DNA from: CAYSWS01 sp964434935
GTDB taxonomy: Bacteria > Patescibacteriota > WWE3 > UBA101185 > UBA10185
NCBI GenBank assembly: GCA_964434935.1
Contig: CAYSWS010000007.1
Span: 1-51,312, forward strand
Direction of reading: 5' to 3'
Length of the DNA stretch: 51,312 nt
How positions within the stretch are numbered: the first letter of the stretch is position 1; each line of letters starts with the position of its first letter. This document shows, piece after piece, positions 26,238-33,689 of this stretch. The translations under genes and the position numbers were made by a program. The notes beneath the pieces were generated by a model. The model had not been told where the DNA came from. It worked only from the letters and a program-made list of their open reading frames with translations, and searched no databases.

Positions 26238-28163
26238 CTACTCCAGATTGGGGGCTTCGGTGGGAACTTCGGCAGGGGCGCTAGCCACGGTAGCTTGAGC
26301 CAGATCAACCTCATACACCTTGCTGCCGCTAAGCACATAGAGGGTGGACTCTGAGGAGTTGACGCTGATACTCCTGATGTCGGCCCAGGCAGTTTCTTCA
26401 GAAGCCTTTATTTGCTTTACGAACTCTCCCTTATCATTTAAAAGCACAACTCTGTTGTTGCCGGCATCGGCCAGGTATATATAGTCGAAGTTAACATCCA
26501 CCTCCAGATCGGTCACTCTGGATAAAGGTTTGTCCAAACCCGTGATGGTAAAGCCGGTATTCTCTCCCTGAGTGTAAGCCAGGAGGTTATTATCTTTGGT
26601 AACTACATAAATGCTGTAAGCTACGTCCATGACCTTGGCATTGCTCAGGTTGTCGTCCGTGCCCCAATCGGAGTTGGTTAGAGCTCCGTCCGCCGGCACG
26701 TATTTGATGATCTTATTGCCCTCGATGGAGTAAATATTGCCCAGATATCTGGCAGTGATGCCAAACTCTCCGGTGAACGAATCTTTCGTAGTGCCATCTG
26801 CCAAATTGTACGTTTTGTAACCGGCGTCGTCGACAAAGTTTAGGAGCCCGTCATAATTTAAGGCATCTCTGATGCCGGGAAAGGCTTGTTCCTGCGCCAC
26901 AAACTTGGGAGAGGCGGTTTCAGAAGTAAATATCTTGCCCGAGGTCTTATCAGTCACCACTACCGTATTGGCAAAAATGACTATATCCGAAGGCACGGCC
27001 GCTTCATCCGCCAGCTTGATGTCATAGAAAGGCTGAGCATCCACTCTGGCCGTTTTGCTGGCCGCATCCTCTTTGGCCCGCACGTCTGACGGTGAGGGCT
27101 CTTCCTGGGGCTGGGGTTGTTCGGCTGATGTGTCCGTCTGAGCATCTTTTTTGGTCAGATCTTTGGGTAAGACCAGGGTAGACCCGGGTTTATTCTTAGA
27201 TTGGTCATCCGCGGGCACACGGTTATTTCTTATGAGCAAAGTGATCGAAATAGAAACCACCAGCAGCAAGCCCACCACAATAGTTAGAGCTTTGGTGTTT
27301 ATCTTGACCTTAGGCTCACGCTTGGCCCGCACTTTTATGTTGGGCATGTCCTTTTTGGGTTGTATGACCACCGGGGTCGGTGCGTCGTCGACCAAAGAGG
27401 CAATGGTCTGATCTTTTTGTTTGCTATCTTTTTTGTCTTTTAGCCCTTTCATAATGCCCGGGAGCTTACCGGCCTTTTTATCCGGTTTGACGCCAAAATC
27501 TATGACCTCATCCTGTGTGAACTCCTCGTCCACCATGAATTTTAATATCAAGCTTGAATTGTCCGCTTCCAGGTCGTTCGAAGATAAAGAAGAATCCAAC
27601 AGTCTGTTAGGAGGATATTTTTGGGCGAATTTATCAGTGCAAAGCACAATGACGTCACCATTTTTCACAACTCCTGAAGCCACGGAAAAGTTCCCTTCGG
27701 AAGTTGAGCTTACTTCCTTGACCTCTCCTTCCCGCATGAGATAGCTTTTACCTTGTCCGTATTGCACCAAATAAAGGACGTTTCCCCAAAGCACACAGGC
27801 CACAATGTTGAACACCAGCTTGCCGTCTTTTTTCCCGGCGGCTGTCTTGGTGGCCGCCTGTTCCGCCGCCAGGGAAGATATCTTTTCGTTGATGTTGACC
27901 ACGGCTTTTTCCAAAGACTGTATAGGAGAAATATTTTCCGAATGATAGTACGAATCGTACATGACATCATTTATGACCTTGGTGATAAGAGGTACGTTAA
28001 GGGGGACTGGGCTGTTGATATCAAACACCGTATAAACGCTGCCTTTTTTGAGGATCAGTTCTTTTTCCGGGGGCTCCATGGCAATGCTGGAGGAGAACAC
28101 CAGCTCGGATTCACCGACCAGCGGGATGAGCTTTTGAATTTTGGCAGCTAGTTTTTTGTTCAT
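26238..28163 (-). CDS. PP2C-like domain, membrane helix, exterior beta-propeller
   Basis: 641 residues in three parts. The N-terminal 220 residues resemble a PPM/PP2C phosphatase (SLEKAVVNINEKI helix, then a VACVLWGNVLYLVQYGQGKSYL strand pair and GDVIVLCTDKF), but the metal-binding Asp of the usual GDSR-like strand is missing. A Lys/Pro-rich linker leads to one membrane helix (about residues 290-312). Outside there is a Pro/Glu-rich stalk and a repeat domain of NHL/beta-propeller type (strands such as YIYLADAGNNRVVLL). It looks like an inactive phosphatase-like sensor with an exterior binding head. The role is unknown. Confidence 0.75.
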   Translation of the reverse strand: MNKKLAAKIQKLIPLVGESELVFSSSIAMEPPEKELILKKGSVYTVFDINSPVPLNVPLITKVINDVMYDSYYHSENISPIQSLEKAVVNINEKISSLAAEQAATKTAAGKKDGKLVFNIVACVLWGNVLYLVQYGQGKSYLMREGEVKEVSSTSEGNFSVASGVVKNGDVIVLCTDKFAQKYPPNRLLDSSLSSNDLEADNSSLILKFMVDEEFTQDEVIDFGVKPDKKAGKLPGIMKGLKDKKDSKQKDQTIASLVDDAPTPVVIQPKKDMPNIKVRAKREPKVKINTKALTIVVGLLLVVSISITLLIRNNRVPADDQSKNKPGSTLVLPKDLTKKDAQTDTSAEQPQPQEEPSPSDVRAKEDAASKTARVDAQPFYDIKLADEAAVPSDIVIFANTVVVTDKTSGKIFTSETASPKFVAQEQAFPGIRDALNYDGLLNFVDDAGYKTYNLADGTTKDSFTGEFGITARYLGNIYSIEGNKIIKYVPADGALTNSDWGTDDNLSNAKVMDVAYSIYVVTKDNNLLAYTQGENTGFTITGLDKPLSRVTDLEVDVNFDYIYLADAGNNRVVLLNDKGEFVKQIKASEETAWADIRSISVNSSESTLYVLSGSKVYEVDLAQATVASAPAEVPTEAPNLE

Positions 28164-28200
28164 TTTATGACTCGTTTCACTCGTTCTAATAAGCAAGTTA

Positions 28201-28440
28201 TTAAAAAATAGTGGCTATTGTAAATAATAATAACAATAAAGTAGCAAAAAAGTGACCATATGCAAATGAGGTCAGCAGAAAAGCCGCCTCTGTCTGAAAA
28301 CTCTTGTTCAGCAGTTTTACTTGTCTAATGACCAAAAAAGAAAATATGAGATACATAGAAAGTATAAAAGCGATGAAAAGCTCTACCAAAGTACCGATAC
28401 CGTTTATAAAGGTAATGTTGCTAAGTATATTAATTCCCAT
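28201..28440 (-). CDS. Small two-helix membrane protein
   Basis: 79 residues, unrecognised. Two hydrophobic helices (about residues 12-38 and 54-78) are separated by the polar stretch RQVKLLNKSFQTE. A G-rich Shine-Dalgarno AAGGGGG sits a few bases before the ATG, and the gene overlaps the end of the upstream PH-domain gene by 11 bases, so it is operon-internal. The pattern resembles small membrane proteins of unknown function common in Patescibacteria. Confidence 0.65.
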   Translation of the reverse strand: MGINILSNITFINGIGTLVELFIAFILSMYLIFSFLVIRQVKLLNKSFQTEAAFLLTSFAYGHFFATLLLLLFTIATIF

Positions 28441-28999
28441 GACGCCCCCTTATGGATGAGACCAGATCGGACAGCAGGTCCTGGATCTTGGCCGGATCAG
28501 AAATTTGATCGAACTCCAGCTCTCTTTGTTCAGCAGCGGTTTGCACAAATACGGAGCCAAAATTAAAGACCGTTTCCAAAGCACCGCTGGTAGTAAAGGT
28601 TATATCCTCAATGTTCCTTAAAGGGGCTTCCGAGATCTTTCTGTACAGAAGGCGGTCAAAGTCCATGTCCACCACTCTTTTGTTGGTGATGATGTTTATG
28701 TTGAAGAACCAATTGATAAACCTTTCGAACATAAAACCAAAGGTGAATACGTACCAAAAGGTGTTAATGATAAAGACCAGGACGGGATTGAATAAAGCCG
28801 AGTAGTTTTTAGCCAGGAGAACAAAGAAGGAGTTAAATACTATGGGTACCAGCAATAAGAAAATAGCTATAAGCAACCAGCCGGTGTTGGTGATGACCGC
28901 CCTTCTAAAGACGTAAAGGATCTCTTCGTCGCCATCCTCGCCCTCAAAGGACATTTTGTCCGGTTTTTTGATAAAGGAATTGGTCCAAGTGTCGATCAT
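28430..28999 (-). CDS. Membrane-anchored bacterial PH-domain protein (YdbS-like)
   Basis: 189 residues. A charged N-terminus is followed by two membrane helices (about residues 40-62 and 72-98), then a soluble domain with the pattern ITNKRVVDMDFDRLLYRKISEAPLRNIEDIT. That pattern is characteristic of bPH2 (membrane-flanked) domains. The function of such proteins is mostly unknown; some take part in envelope stress or secretion. The start is defined by a leaderless promoter. Confidence 0.83.
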   Translation of the reverse strand: MIDTWTNSFIKKPDKMSFEGEDGDEEILYVFRRAVITNTGWLLIAIFLLLVPIVFNSFFVLLAKNYSALFNPVLVFIINTFWYVFTFGFMFERFINWFFNINIITNKRVVDMDFDRLLYRKISEAPLRNIEDITFTTSGALETVFNFGSVFVQTAAEQRELEFDQISDPAKIQDLLSDLVSSIRGRHGN

Positions 29000-29005
29000 G
29001 CTCTC

Positions 29006-29033
29006 ATTATAATGGTCTAATCCTCTTTCTCAA
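29006..29033 (-). promoter_or_regulatory. Leaderless promoter of the PH-domain gene
   Basis: Read on the minus strand: TTGAGA (29033 to 29028), 16 bases, TATAAT (29011 to 29006), then 6 bases and the ATG at 28999. The -35 lies inside the 3' end of the SpoIID-like gene. Confidence 0.7.
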
Positions 29034-30846
29034 AGTCGAATAAACGGCTTCTGATAGCTACATACGAAGGCGCACGCAGGTTAAAGACAGTTTTAAAGGT
29101 GGCACCATCAATGGAAACGCTGCCCTGGTCGGTTTGCAGAGATACTTGAGAAGTATAGCCGCCGTTGCTTATGTCCACACTTACTTTGGTCACTTTCTTA
29201 TAACCTTTACCGTAATTGTCAGCTTTATCCCGCATCTCATCCAGAGAGTAGGGATCTCCGCCCCAACAGCTGGTAGTGACAGGAGAGATGTGGTCTTTTT
29301 CGCCGCCGGAACCATGCGTCCACACCACCCAAGCATTCACTATGTCGGCCATTTCTTCCTCATTTAGCCAAGGGTGGGCCCGTCCGCAGGTGCTGTTATC
29401 GCTGTAGCTTTTGGTGTACCAGGCTTTTCTGAACCAGGGAGAATCGCCTTCTTTTTCATAGGCATCTCCCGGCCAGCAGGAAGAACTGCCACACTTGGTA
29501 TCCCAACCCACATTATCTATGTAACCGCCGGCGGTGGAAGAGTACCAGCCATAGCCGGAAGCGTCCGTGCTACCGTCAATTATCCTGTCTTTTGTGTCAT
29601 CAACAGCCTTTTTCCAGGCACTGGGAGGGTTGTCAGACTTGCTTTTGGAAAAGACCTGGCAACTTTGAGAGGTACAGATGCATTTGTCCGCTTTGGCATA
29701 TCTGTACGAATAAGACCTGGCGGCCACCGCCTGAGCTTTTAAAGCATCGCTGTCCCAGCTGGAGGGCATTTCCGCCAATCCGTACAGGTATTTTTGATAG
29801 TCCATGTCCCCATAACCCTCAACACAGATCTCATCCGGAAAACCGTCTTTCTTTTTAACACCCTCATCGTAGTAGAACTCTATGATGTCCTCATAACTTT
29901 TGCCTTTTTCCGCCCGGCCCCTAGCGCCGTATTGGCTCATACCTTTATAGTGTGTATAAGCTCCGTAGCTGAAAGCGGCAAAGGCCGGTTTGAAGGGAGG
30001 GCTGGGTGTGCTGGCAGCCGAAGGTTCATAATCTCCCACACTGCCGTATCCCTCACCGTACTTTTGATTAAGGATCGATTGTTGTTTGGCGGAGAGTTCA
30101 TCAATTTCTTTTTCCAGGTCAAAGAGCGTGTCCTGGTAATCTTCCTCTTTGGAAGCCAAATTACCAAACTCATCCTGCGCCGACGCCTTTTTATTGTCCA
30201 GATCGGTTTTAAGAGCCAAGAGGTGATTTTGGGTGCCCAGCAGCTCGCCCTTGAGTTGTTCGCCCAAAGCCTTGTCCAGCTCAAAAGAGTCAATTTCGGA
30301 ATTTAGGATGTAGATCCATTTGACGGCGTCATCAGTCAGATATTTACTGAACATATAAGAAACGGACGAATATTGGAAAGCGCTCAGCTCTGTACTTAAA
30401 GGGTTTTGCGCGAAGAAGAATTCCAGATCGCTTTTGAAGCTTCTTTTGGAATAATTTCTGATGATCTGGTTTCTAAAACCTATCTTTTCCGAGAGCTTGC
30501 CTTTTCTGTCGGAAAGATTTTCATTGATCTCGTCCAGCTGAGAGGAGATCTCATCTATGTCAGCCTGAAGCTGGTTGATCTGTTCCTGGGTGACGTTAAG
30601 CTCTGATTGATAGCCGGAAATGGTGGCTTCGATACTGTCCTTTTTATCCCTAATATCTTCAAGTTTCTTGCTGGTGGATTCGTACTCATCTTGTTTGTCC
30701 TCTATCTTATCTTCATAGCACTTGGCCCTGTCGTCCAGATCAGATATCTCTGAGCACCCGCTGTGCACGGACTTGTTCATAAAAAATACCAAGGAAAAAA
30801 TAGAGAGTATTAAGAGGGACGTTCTTAAAAGCTTGGTGCTGGGCAT
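29017..30846 (-). CDS. Secreted SpoIID/LytB-like protein with coiled coil
   Basis: 609 residues. An N-terminal signal anchor (LLRTSLLILSIFSLVFF) is followed by a long coiled coil (about residues 40-270) of the type seen in peptidoglycan hydrolase activators. A Pro-rich linker then leads to a SpoIID domain with YKGMSQYGARGRAEKG and ALKAQAVAARSYSY, the family's core signatures. SpoIID cleaves denuded glycan strands or acts in wall remodelling. Later Cys residues suggest disulfides. It is divergent from the secretion-type locus, with a 90-base gap. Confidence 0.88.
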   Translation of the reverse strand: MPSTKLLRTSLLILSIFSLVFFMNKSVHSGCSEISDLDDRAKCYEDKIEDKQDEYESTSKKLEDIRDKKDSIEATISGYQSELNVTQEQINQLQADIDEISSQLDEINENLSDRKGKLSEKIGFRNQIIRNYSKRSFKSDLEFFFAQNPLSTELSAFQYSSVSYMFSKYLTDDAVKWIYILNSEIDSFELDKALGEQLKGELLGTQNHLLALKTDLDNKKASAQDEFGNLASKEEDYQDTLFDLEKEIDELSAKQQSILNQKYGEGYGSVGDYEPSAASTPSPPFKPAFAAFSYGAYTHYKGMSQYGARGRAEKGKSYEDIIEFYYDEGVKKKDGFPDEICVEGYGDMDYQKYLYGLAEMPSSWDSDALKAQAVAARSYSYRYAKADKCICTSQSCQVFSKSKSDNPPSAWKKAVDDTKDRIIDGSTDASGYGWYSSTAGGYIDNVGWDTKCGSSSCWPGDAYEKEGDSPWFRKAWYTKSYSDNSTCGRAHPWLNEEEMADIVNAWVVWTHGSGGEKDHISPVTTSCWGGDPYSLDEMRDKADNYGKGYKKVTKVSVDISNGGYTSQVSLQTDQGSVSIDGATFKTVFNLRAPSYVAIRSRLFDFEKED

Positions 30847-30854
30847 GCAACAAA

Positions 30855-30883
30855 ATTATATTGATTAATGGGGTTTAGTACAA
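30855..30883 (-). promoter_or_regulatory. Promoter of the SpoIID-like gene
   Basis: Minus strand: TTGTAC (30883 to 30878), 17 bases, TATAAT (30860 to 30855), then 8 bases to the ATG at 30846. Confidence 0.65.
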
Positions 30884-30900
30884 GTTGGTTTGCAGCTAAC

Positions 30901-30928
30901 TTGACTATTTTTTTGTATATTTCATAAT
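30901..30928 (+). promoter_or_regulatory. Promoter of the Cys-rich pilin-like gene
   Basis: TTGACT at 30901-30906, 16 bases, CATAAT at 30923-30928, then 8 bases to the ATG at 30937. It argues against the in-frame TTG at 30928, which lies inside the -10 box. Confidence 0.6.
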
Positions 30929-30936
30929 TGAAAGGT

Positions 30937-32331
30937 ATGGCAAAAGACATATTCTTTATGTATAGCGTTATTGTTTTTGACTGGGTCAGATCAAAACTGT
31001 TGAGAAGTTCACTTGCGCACTTTCTTATTGCTCCTCTCTTCTTTGTAGGTTTGTTTTTATTGGTTCCCAAAGCTGATGCGCAGACGAACCTGATCTATTG
31101 CTATGTGCAGCCATCTACAGGCCAGTGCCGGCTTTGCCCTGAGGGCATTTGTACTAGCGGTCCAAATCCCGACTGCGCACCTGGGTATGTTATTCCTGCT
31201 GTTTGTCATGGTGATGCCGACAGCTGCTGTGATGGCCTTATCCCGTGTGAAACAAGAGAGTGCGTGTTTGTGCAGCCGGCTCCCCAATGCCCATCCGGGT
31301 ATACATGCACAGGTTTGGACGCACCGATATGTCAACAAGGAGGAGGTTTACCAAGAGATTGTTCCACTCTTGGAGGATCTCCGGGTATCTGTTGTGAGAG
31401 TCAAGGTGCTCCTGCGCCTCAATGCCCATCAAACAGGCCTCTTTGTACTGATGTTGGCTCTGTTGGCTGCCGTCTTGCTGGGGGAGCAACAGGAGACTGC
31501 TCAACGCCGAGTGGTCAGCCCGGGACCTGCTGTAAACCTCCGCCAGGGAATTTTTCTCAATGTCCGCAAAACCAATCGTGTATAAGTTTGGATAGGCAAG
31601 AATGTACCAGGGCAGGATTTACTGCTGTGGATTGCTCCACACCGGAGGGTGTAGATGGGAGTTGCTGCGCTCCGGACACTACCATAGCTCAGGGTGGTTT
31701 CTACTATGCCAATTCAGAGTGCAACTCGTGTGTGCAGGAACCACCGTCCACAAACGTATCTAGATGCCAAACACCTTACGAATACGATAGTTTTGGGGAA
31801 TGCTGTGAAGCCAGATTGCAGGCAACAAACTGCGGCTCGTATGATCTTGGATATGGGTATTACTATCAGATAGTAGGAAGTAGCGGGCGCTGCACAAGAT
31901 GTACCCAAGCTCAGTATGACGCACAATTCACCGGTTGTTGGCCAAATCCAGAACTAAGCTCCTTTGAAGCGTGCTGTAACGTCTATCCCAATTCGTTAGG
32001 TTGTGAGTGGGAGTACGGTCCCCACGACCCCTACGCAGACCAAAATCTCCCCAACAGATGGGATCAACTATTTGAAGCTTACGGAATAGAAATTGAGGAA
32101 GTGGCGGGTACTATATATGACATCCTCTTCCCAATAGGCCTAGCCATAGGCTTGTTTTCCATAATAATTGCCGGGTACGCTTTCATGACTAGCCAAGGAC
32201 AGCCTGATAAGGTCAAGGAAGCCAAAGAGAAATTAACAGCAGCTGTTGTTGGAATATTGTTCATTGTGTTGTCTATCGTTATTTTACGGGTTATAATAAG
32301 GACATTACTTGATCCGACATACATACTTTAG
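30937..32331 (+). CDS. Exported Cys-rich repeat protein with VirB2-like C-terminus
   Basis: 464 residues. A signal peptide (hydrophobic core FLIAPLFFVGLFLLV, cleavage expected after ADA) leads a Cys-rich exterior region. Three tandem repeats lie at residues 118-153, 163-199 and 209-244, each of the form CP-x4-C...C...DCST...CC. Further Cys clusters (ECCEA, EACCNV) follow to about residue 355. The C-terminal 75 residues carry two membrane helices joined by TSQGQPDKVKEAKEKL, the pattern of TrbC/VirB2-type small pilins in Patescibacteria. It is a pilin-like anchor with an added ectodomain, possibly an adhesin. That function is inference. Confidence 0.75.
   Translation: MAKDIFFMYSVIVFDWVRSKLLRSSLAHFLIAPLFFVGLFLLVPKADAQTNLIYCYVQPSTGQCRLCPEGICTSGPNPDCAPGYVIPAVCHGDADSCCDGLIPCETRECVFVQPAPQCPSGYTCTGLDAPICQQGGGLPRDCSTLGGSPGICCESQGAPAPQCPSNRPLCTDVGSVGCRLAGGATGDCSTPSGQPGTCCKPPPGNFSQCPQNQSCISLDRQECTRAGFTAVDCSTPEGVDGSCCAPDTTIAQGGFYYANSECNSCVQEPPSTNVSRCQTPYEYDSFGECCEARLQATNCGSYDLGYGYYYQIVGSSGRCTRCTQAQYDAQFTGCWPNPELSSFEACCNVYPNSLGCEWEYGPHDPYADQNLPNRWDQLFEAYGIEIEEVAGTIYDILFPIGLAIGLFSIIIAGYAFMTSQGQPDKVKEAKEKLTAAVVGILFIVLSIVILRVIIRTLLDPTYIL
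31288..31668 (+). repeat. Three tandem Cys-rich coding repeats
   Basis: Three diverged copies of about 36-37 residues, spaced by about 45, inside the pilin-like gene. Each starts with CP, ends with CC and contains DCST six to ten residues before the end. DNA identity between copies is low, so they are old duplications kept by selection on the Cys pattern. Confidence 0.75.
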
Positions 32332-32365
32332 TTGTTTTTTAAAGGAGGTGTAAGTTAACTCAAAC

Positions 32366-32713
32366 ATGTTAATTCAAAAAGTATACGCACAAGCAGTAAA
32401 CTTGGATGTACAAGATCCGCTCAATGCTAGATTTGGTACATTAGGACAGGTGTTTGCCTTTATCATTAACCTGGCTATTGGTGTTGGCTGGGCTTTAGTG
32501 TTTGTTATGTTAGCACTGGGCTTTGTTCAGTACATCATGTCTAGAGGTGAAAAAACTGCTGTTGAGTCCGCTCAGAAATGGTTGACCTACGCCGTTATTG
32601 GTGGGGTTGGTTTGTTCTTCGTCACGTTTGTAAGGACATTGATACCTACTTTGTTGGGAGGAGTACAGATTAATCCTGGTGGGGATCTCACACCAAATCA
32701 GGCAGGGTTCTAA
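32366..32713 (+). CDS. VirB2-like small membrane protein
   Basis: 115 residues. Two membrane helices (about residues 27-57 and 72-96) flank a loop SRGEKTAVESAQKW. The start MLIQKVYAQAVN looks like the tail of a signal peptide (YAQA) without a hydrophobic core; an in-frame TAA at 32351 prevents a longer start. A strong AAAGGAGGTG lies 15 bases before the ATG, which is unusually far. It is the second of four paralog-like genes in this locus and follows the Cys-rich one after 34 bases. A T4SS pilin or channel role is inferred from fold and context. Confidence 0.75.
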   Translation: MLIQKVYAQAVNLDVQDPLNARFGTLGQVFAFIINLAIGVGWALVFVMLALGFVQYIMSRGEKTAVESAQKWLTYAVIGGVGLFFVTFVRTLIPTLLGGVQINPGGDLTPNQAGF

Positions 32714-32763
32714 CTGCTGTAGTTATTATTTACGTCTGCCCGGATTTAATTGGCTTTGACTAC

Positions 32764-32793
32764 AAAAAGCCCTAAGGTTTTTAGGGCTTTTTT
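32764..32793 (+). terminator. Rho-independent terminator
   Basis: Stem GCCCTAA (32769-32775) and TTAGGGC (32781-32787), 5-base loop, then six T (32788-32793), preceded by five A. It ends the first two pilin-like genes and abuts the promoter of the next gene. Confidence 0.9.
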
Positions 32794-32801
32794 GTTACAA
32801 T
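32793..32801 (+). promoter_or_regulatory. Extended -10 promoter, leaderless
   Basis: TGT-TACAAT, with the hexamer ending 6 bases before the ATG at 32808. The T of the TG element is the last T of the preceding terminator, so one transcription unit ends and the next begins without any gap. Confidence 0.6.
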
Positions 32802-32807
32802 TGTTAT

Positions 32808-33146
32808 ATGTTCGACTCAATTAACCGTGTTTTTGACCATGTGGATGTAGGCTATTCTCCTAGATTGATCCGCATTCAAAGCGTTTCTCATCTGGTGAGT
32901 ATGGCTATAAACGTGATCATGGCTGTAGGTTTTTCCCTGTCCATAGTTATGATTGCCTATTCTATGTACATGTATGTTGTCAGCGGGGGCAACCCTGACA
33001 AAACAAAGAAAGCCTGGCAAACATTCATTTATGCAGTGATCGCGGCGGCTATATCATTGGGGGCAGTAGCCTTGAAGGAAATAGTTTTAAGAGGTTATGG
33101 CGTAGACACAACCGGTATAAATGAACTTGAACAAGGACATTTTTAA
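32808..33146 (+). CDS. VirB2-like small membrane protein
   Basis: 112 residues. An N-terminal amphipathic stretch of about 30 residues precedes two helices (about 31-58 and 72-92) joined by SGGNPDKTKKAWQ. It lacks a signal peptide. The loop motif G-x-P-x-K-x-K followed by an aromatic-rich second helix is shared with the neighbours at 30937 and 33148. It starts a new transcription unit, and its end overlaps a possible earlier start (33121) of the next gene. Confidence 0.72.
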   Translation: MFDSINRVFDHVDVGYSPRLIRIQSVSHLVSMAINVIMAVGFSLSIVMIAYSMYMYVVSGGNPDKTKKAWQTFIYAVIAAAISLGAVALKEIVLRGYGVDTTGINELEQGHF

Positions 33147-33147
33147 A

Positions 33148-33615
33148 ATGAGAAGGATAATCAAAGAAGCCAGTACATTAGGAGGTTTTCTTTTAGCGCT
33201 TTTTCTCACAAGCAGTCAAAACTATGCTTACGCTGTTGATTGTACGCTATCCGACCCCCCAACACCGGCACAATTCATCTGCCCATTTGTCAGGGTTTTT
33301 AATTTGCTTTTGATATTAGCCGGAGCCGTCCTCCTGATATTTATTGTGGTTGGTGCCATAAAAATGGCAACCGCTATGGGCGACCCTAAGGGACTAAAAT
33401 CATCTTATGATACTTGGGTATACGCGGTTGTGGGGGCGTTCATCGTTCTAGGAGTGTTTGCAATATTTAGAATTATTAACAATCTTTTTGGTCTTAGTTT
33501 GGGACAATACTTTGGTCTGGATGGCGTAAACCTTCTTTTTTCCAGGATCGGTGATGTAATGCAGAACTTGTTCGAAAATATTTTACACATTTCCGGAGAT
33601 CCAAATTACAACTAG
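33148..33615 (+). CDS. VirB2-like protein with signal peptide
   Basis: 155 residues from ATG 33148, one base after the previous stop. The signal peptide MRRIIKE...LLALFLTSSQNYAYA is expected to be cut after AYA. Two membrane helices (about residues 50-76 and 88-112) are joined by AMGDPKGLKSSYDTW, and a C-terminal amphipathic tail of about 40 residues follows. Starting at ATG 33121 instead would add nine residues and overlap the upstream gene by 26 bases. It is the fourth pilin-like member of the locus. Confidence 0.75.
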   Translation: MRRIIKEASTLGGFLLALFLTSSQNYAYAVDCTLSDPPTPAQFICPFVRVFNLLLILAGAVLLIFIVVGAIKMATAMGDPKGLKSSYDTWVYAVVGAFIVLGVFAIFRIINNLFGLSLGQYFGLDGVNLLFSRIGDVMQNLFENILHISGDPNYN

Positions 33616-33689
33616 GTATATCTAGGGCCCGAACAAGAAGCTGCTCTCCGCAAACAATAAGAAATCGTAACAATCATATCTAGTAATAT

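Noticed and set aside
29134..30306. Long plus-strand open frames opposite the SpoIID-like gene
   Set aside because: They have hydrophobic, low-complexity translations typical of antisense frames, no promoter or ribosome site, and the minus-strand gene is clearly real.
31103..31585. 160-codon frame inside the Cys-rich pilin-like gene
   Set aside because: It lies fully within the real gene in another frame; the in-frame Cys pattern and signal peptide belong to the longer frame.
31288..31668. CRISPR-like or DNA-level tandem repeat
   Set aside because: Repetition is at protein level only (Cys pattern); base identity is low and there are no uniform spacers. No CRISPR array was seen anywhere.
32341..32350. 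AAAGGAGGTG as an ordinary ribosome binding site
   Set aside because: It is 15 bases from the only usable ATG (32366), and the nearer in-frame GTG at 32348 is followed at once by TAA. Its role is left open in the gene entry.
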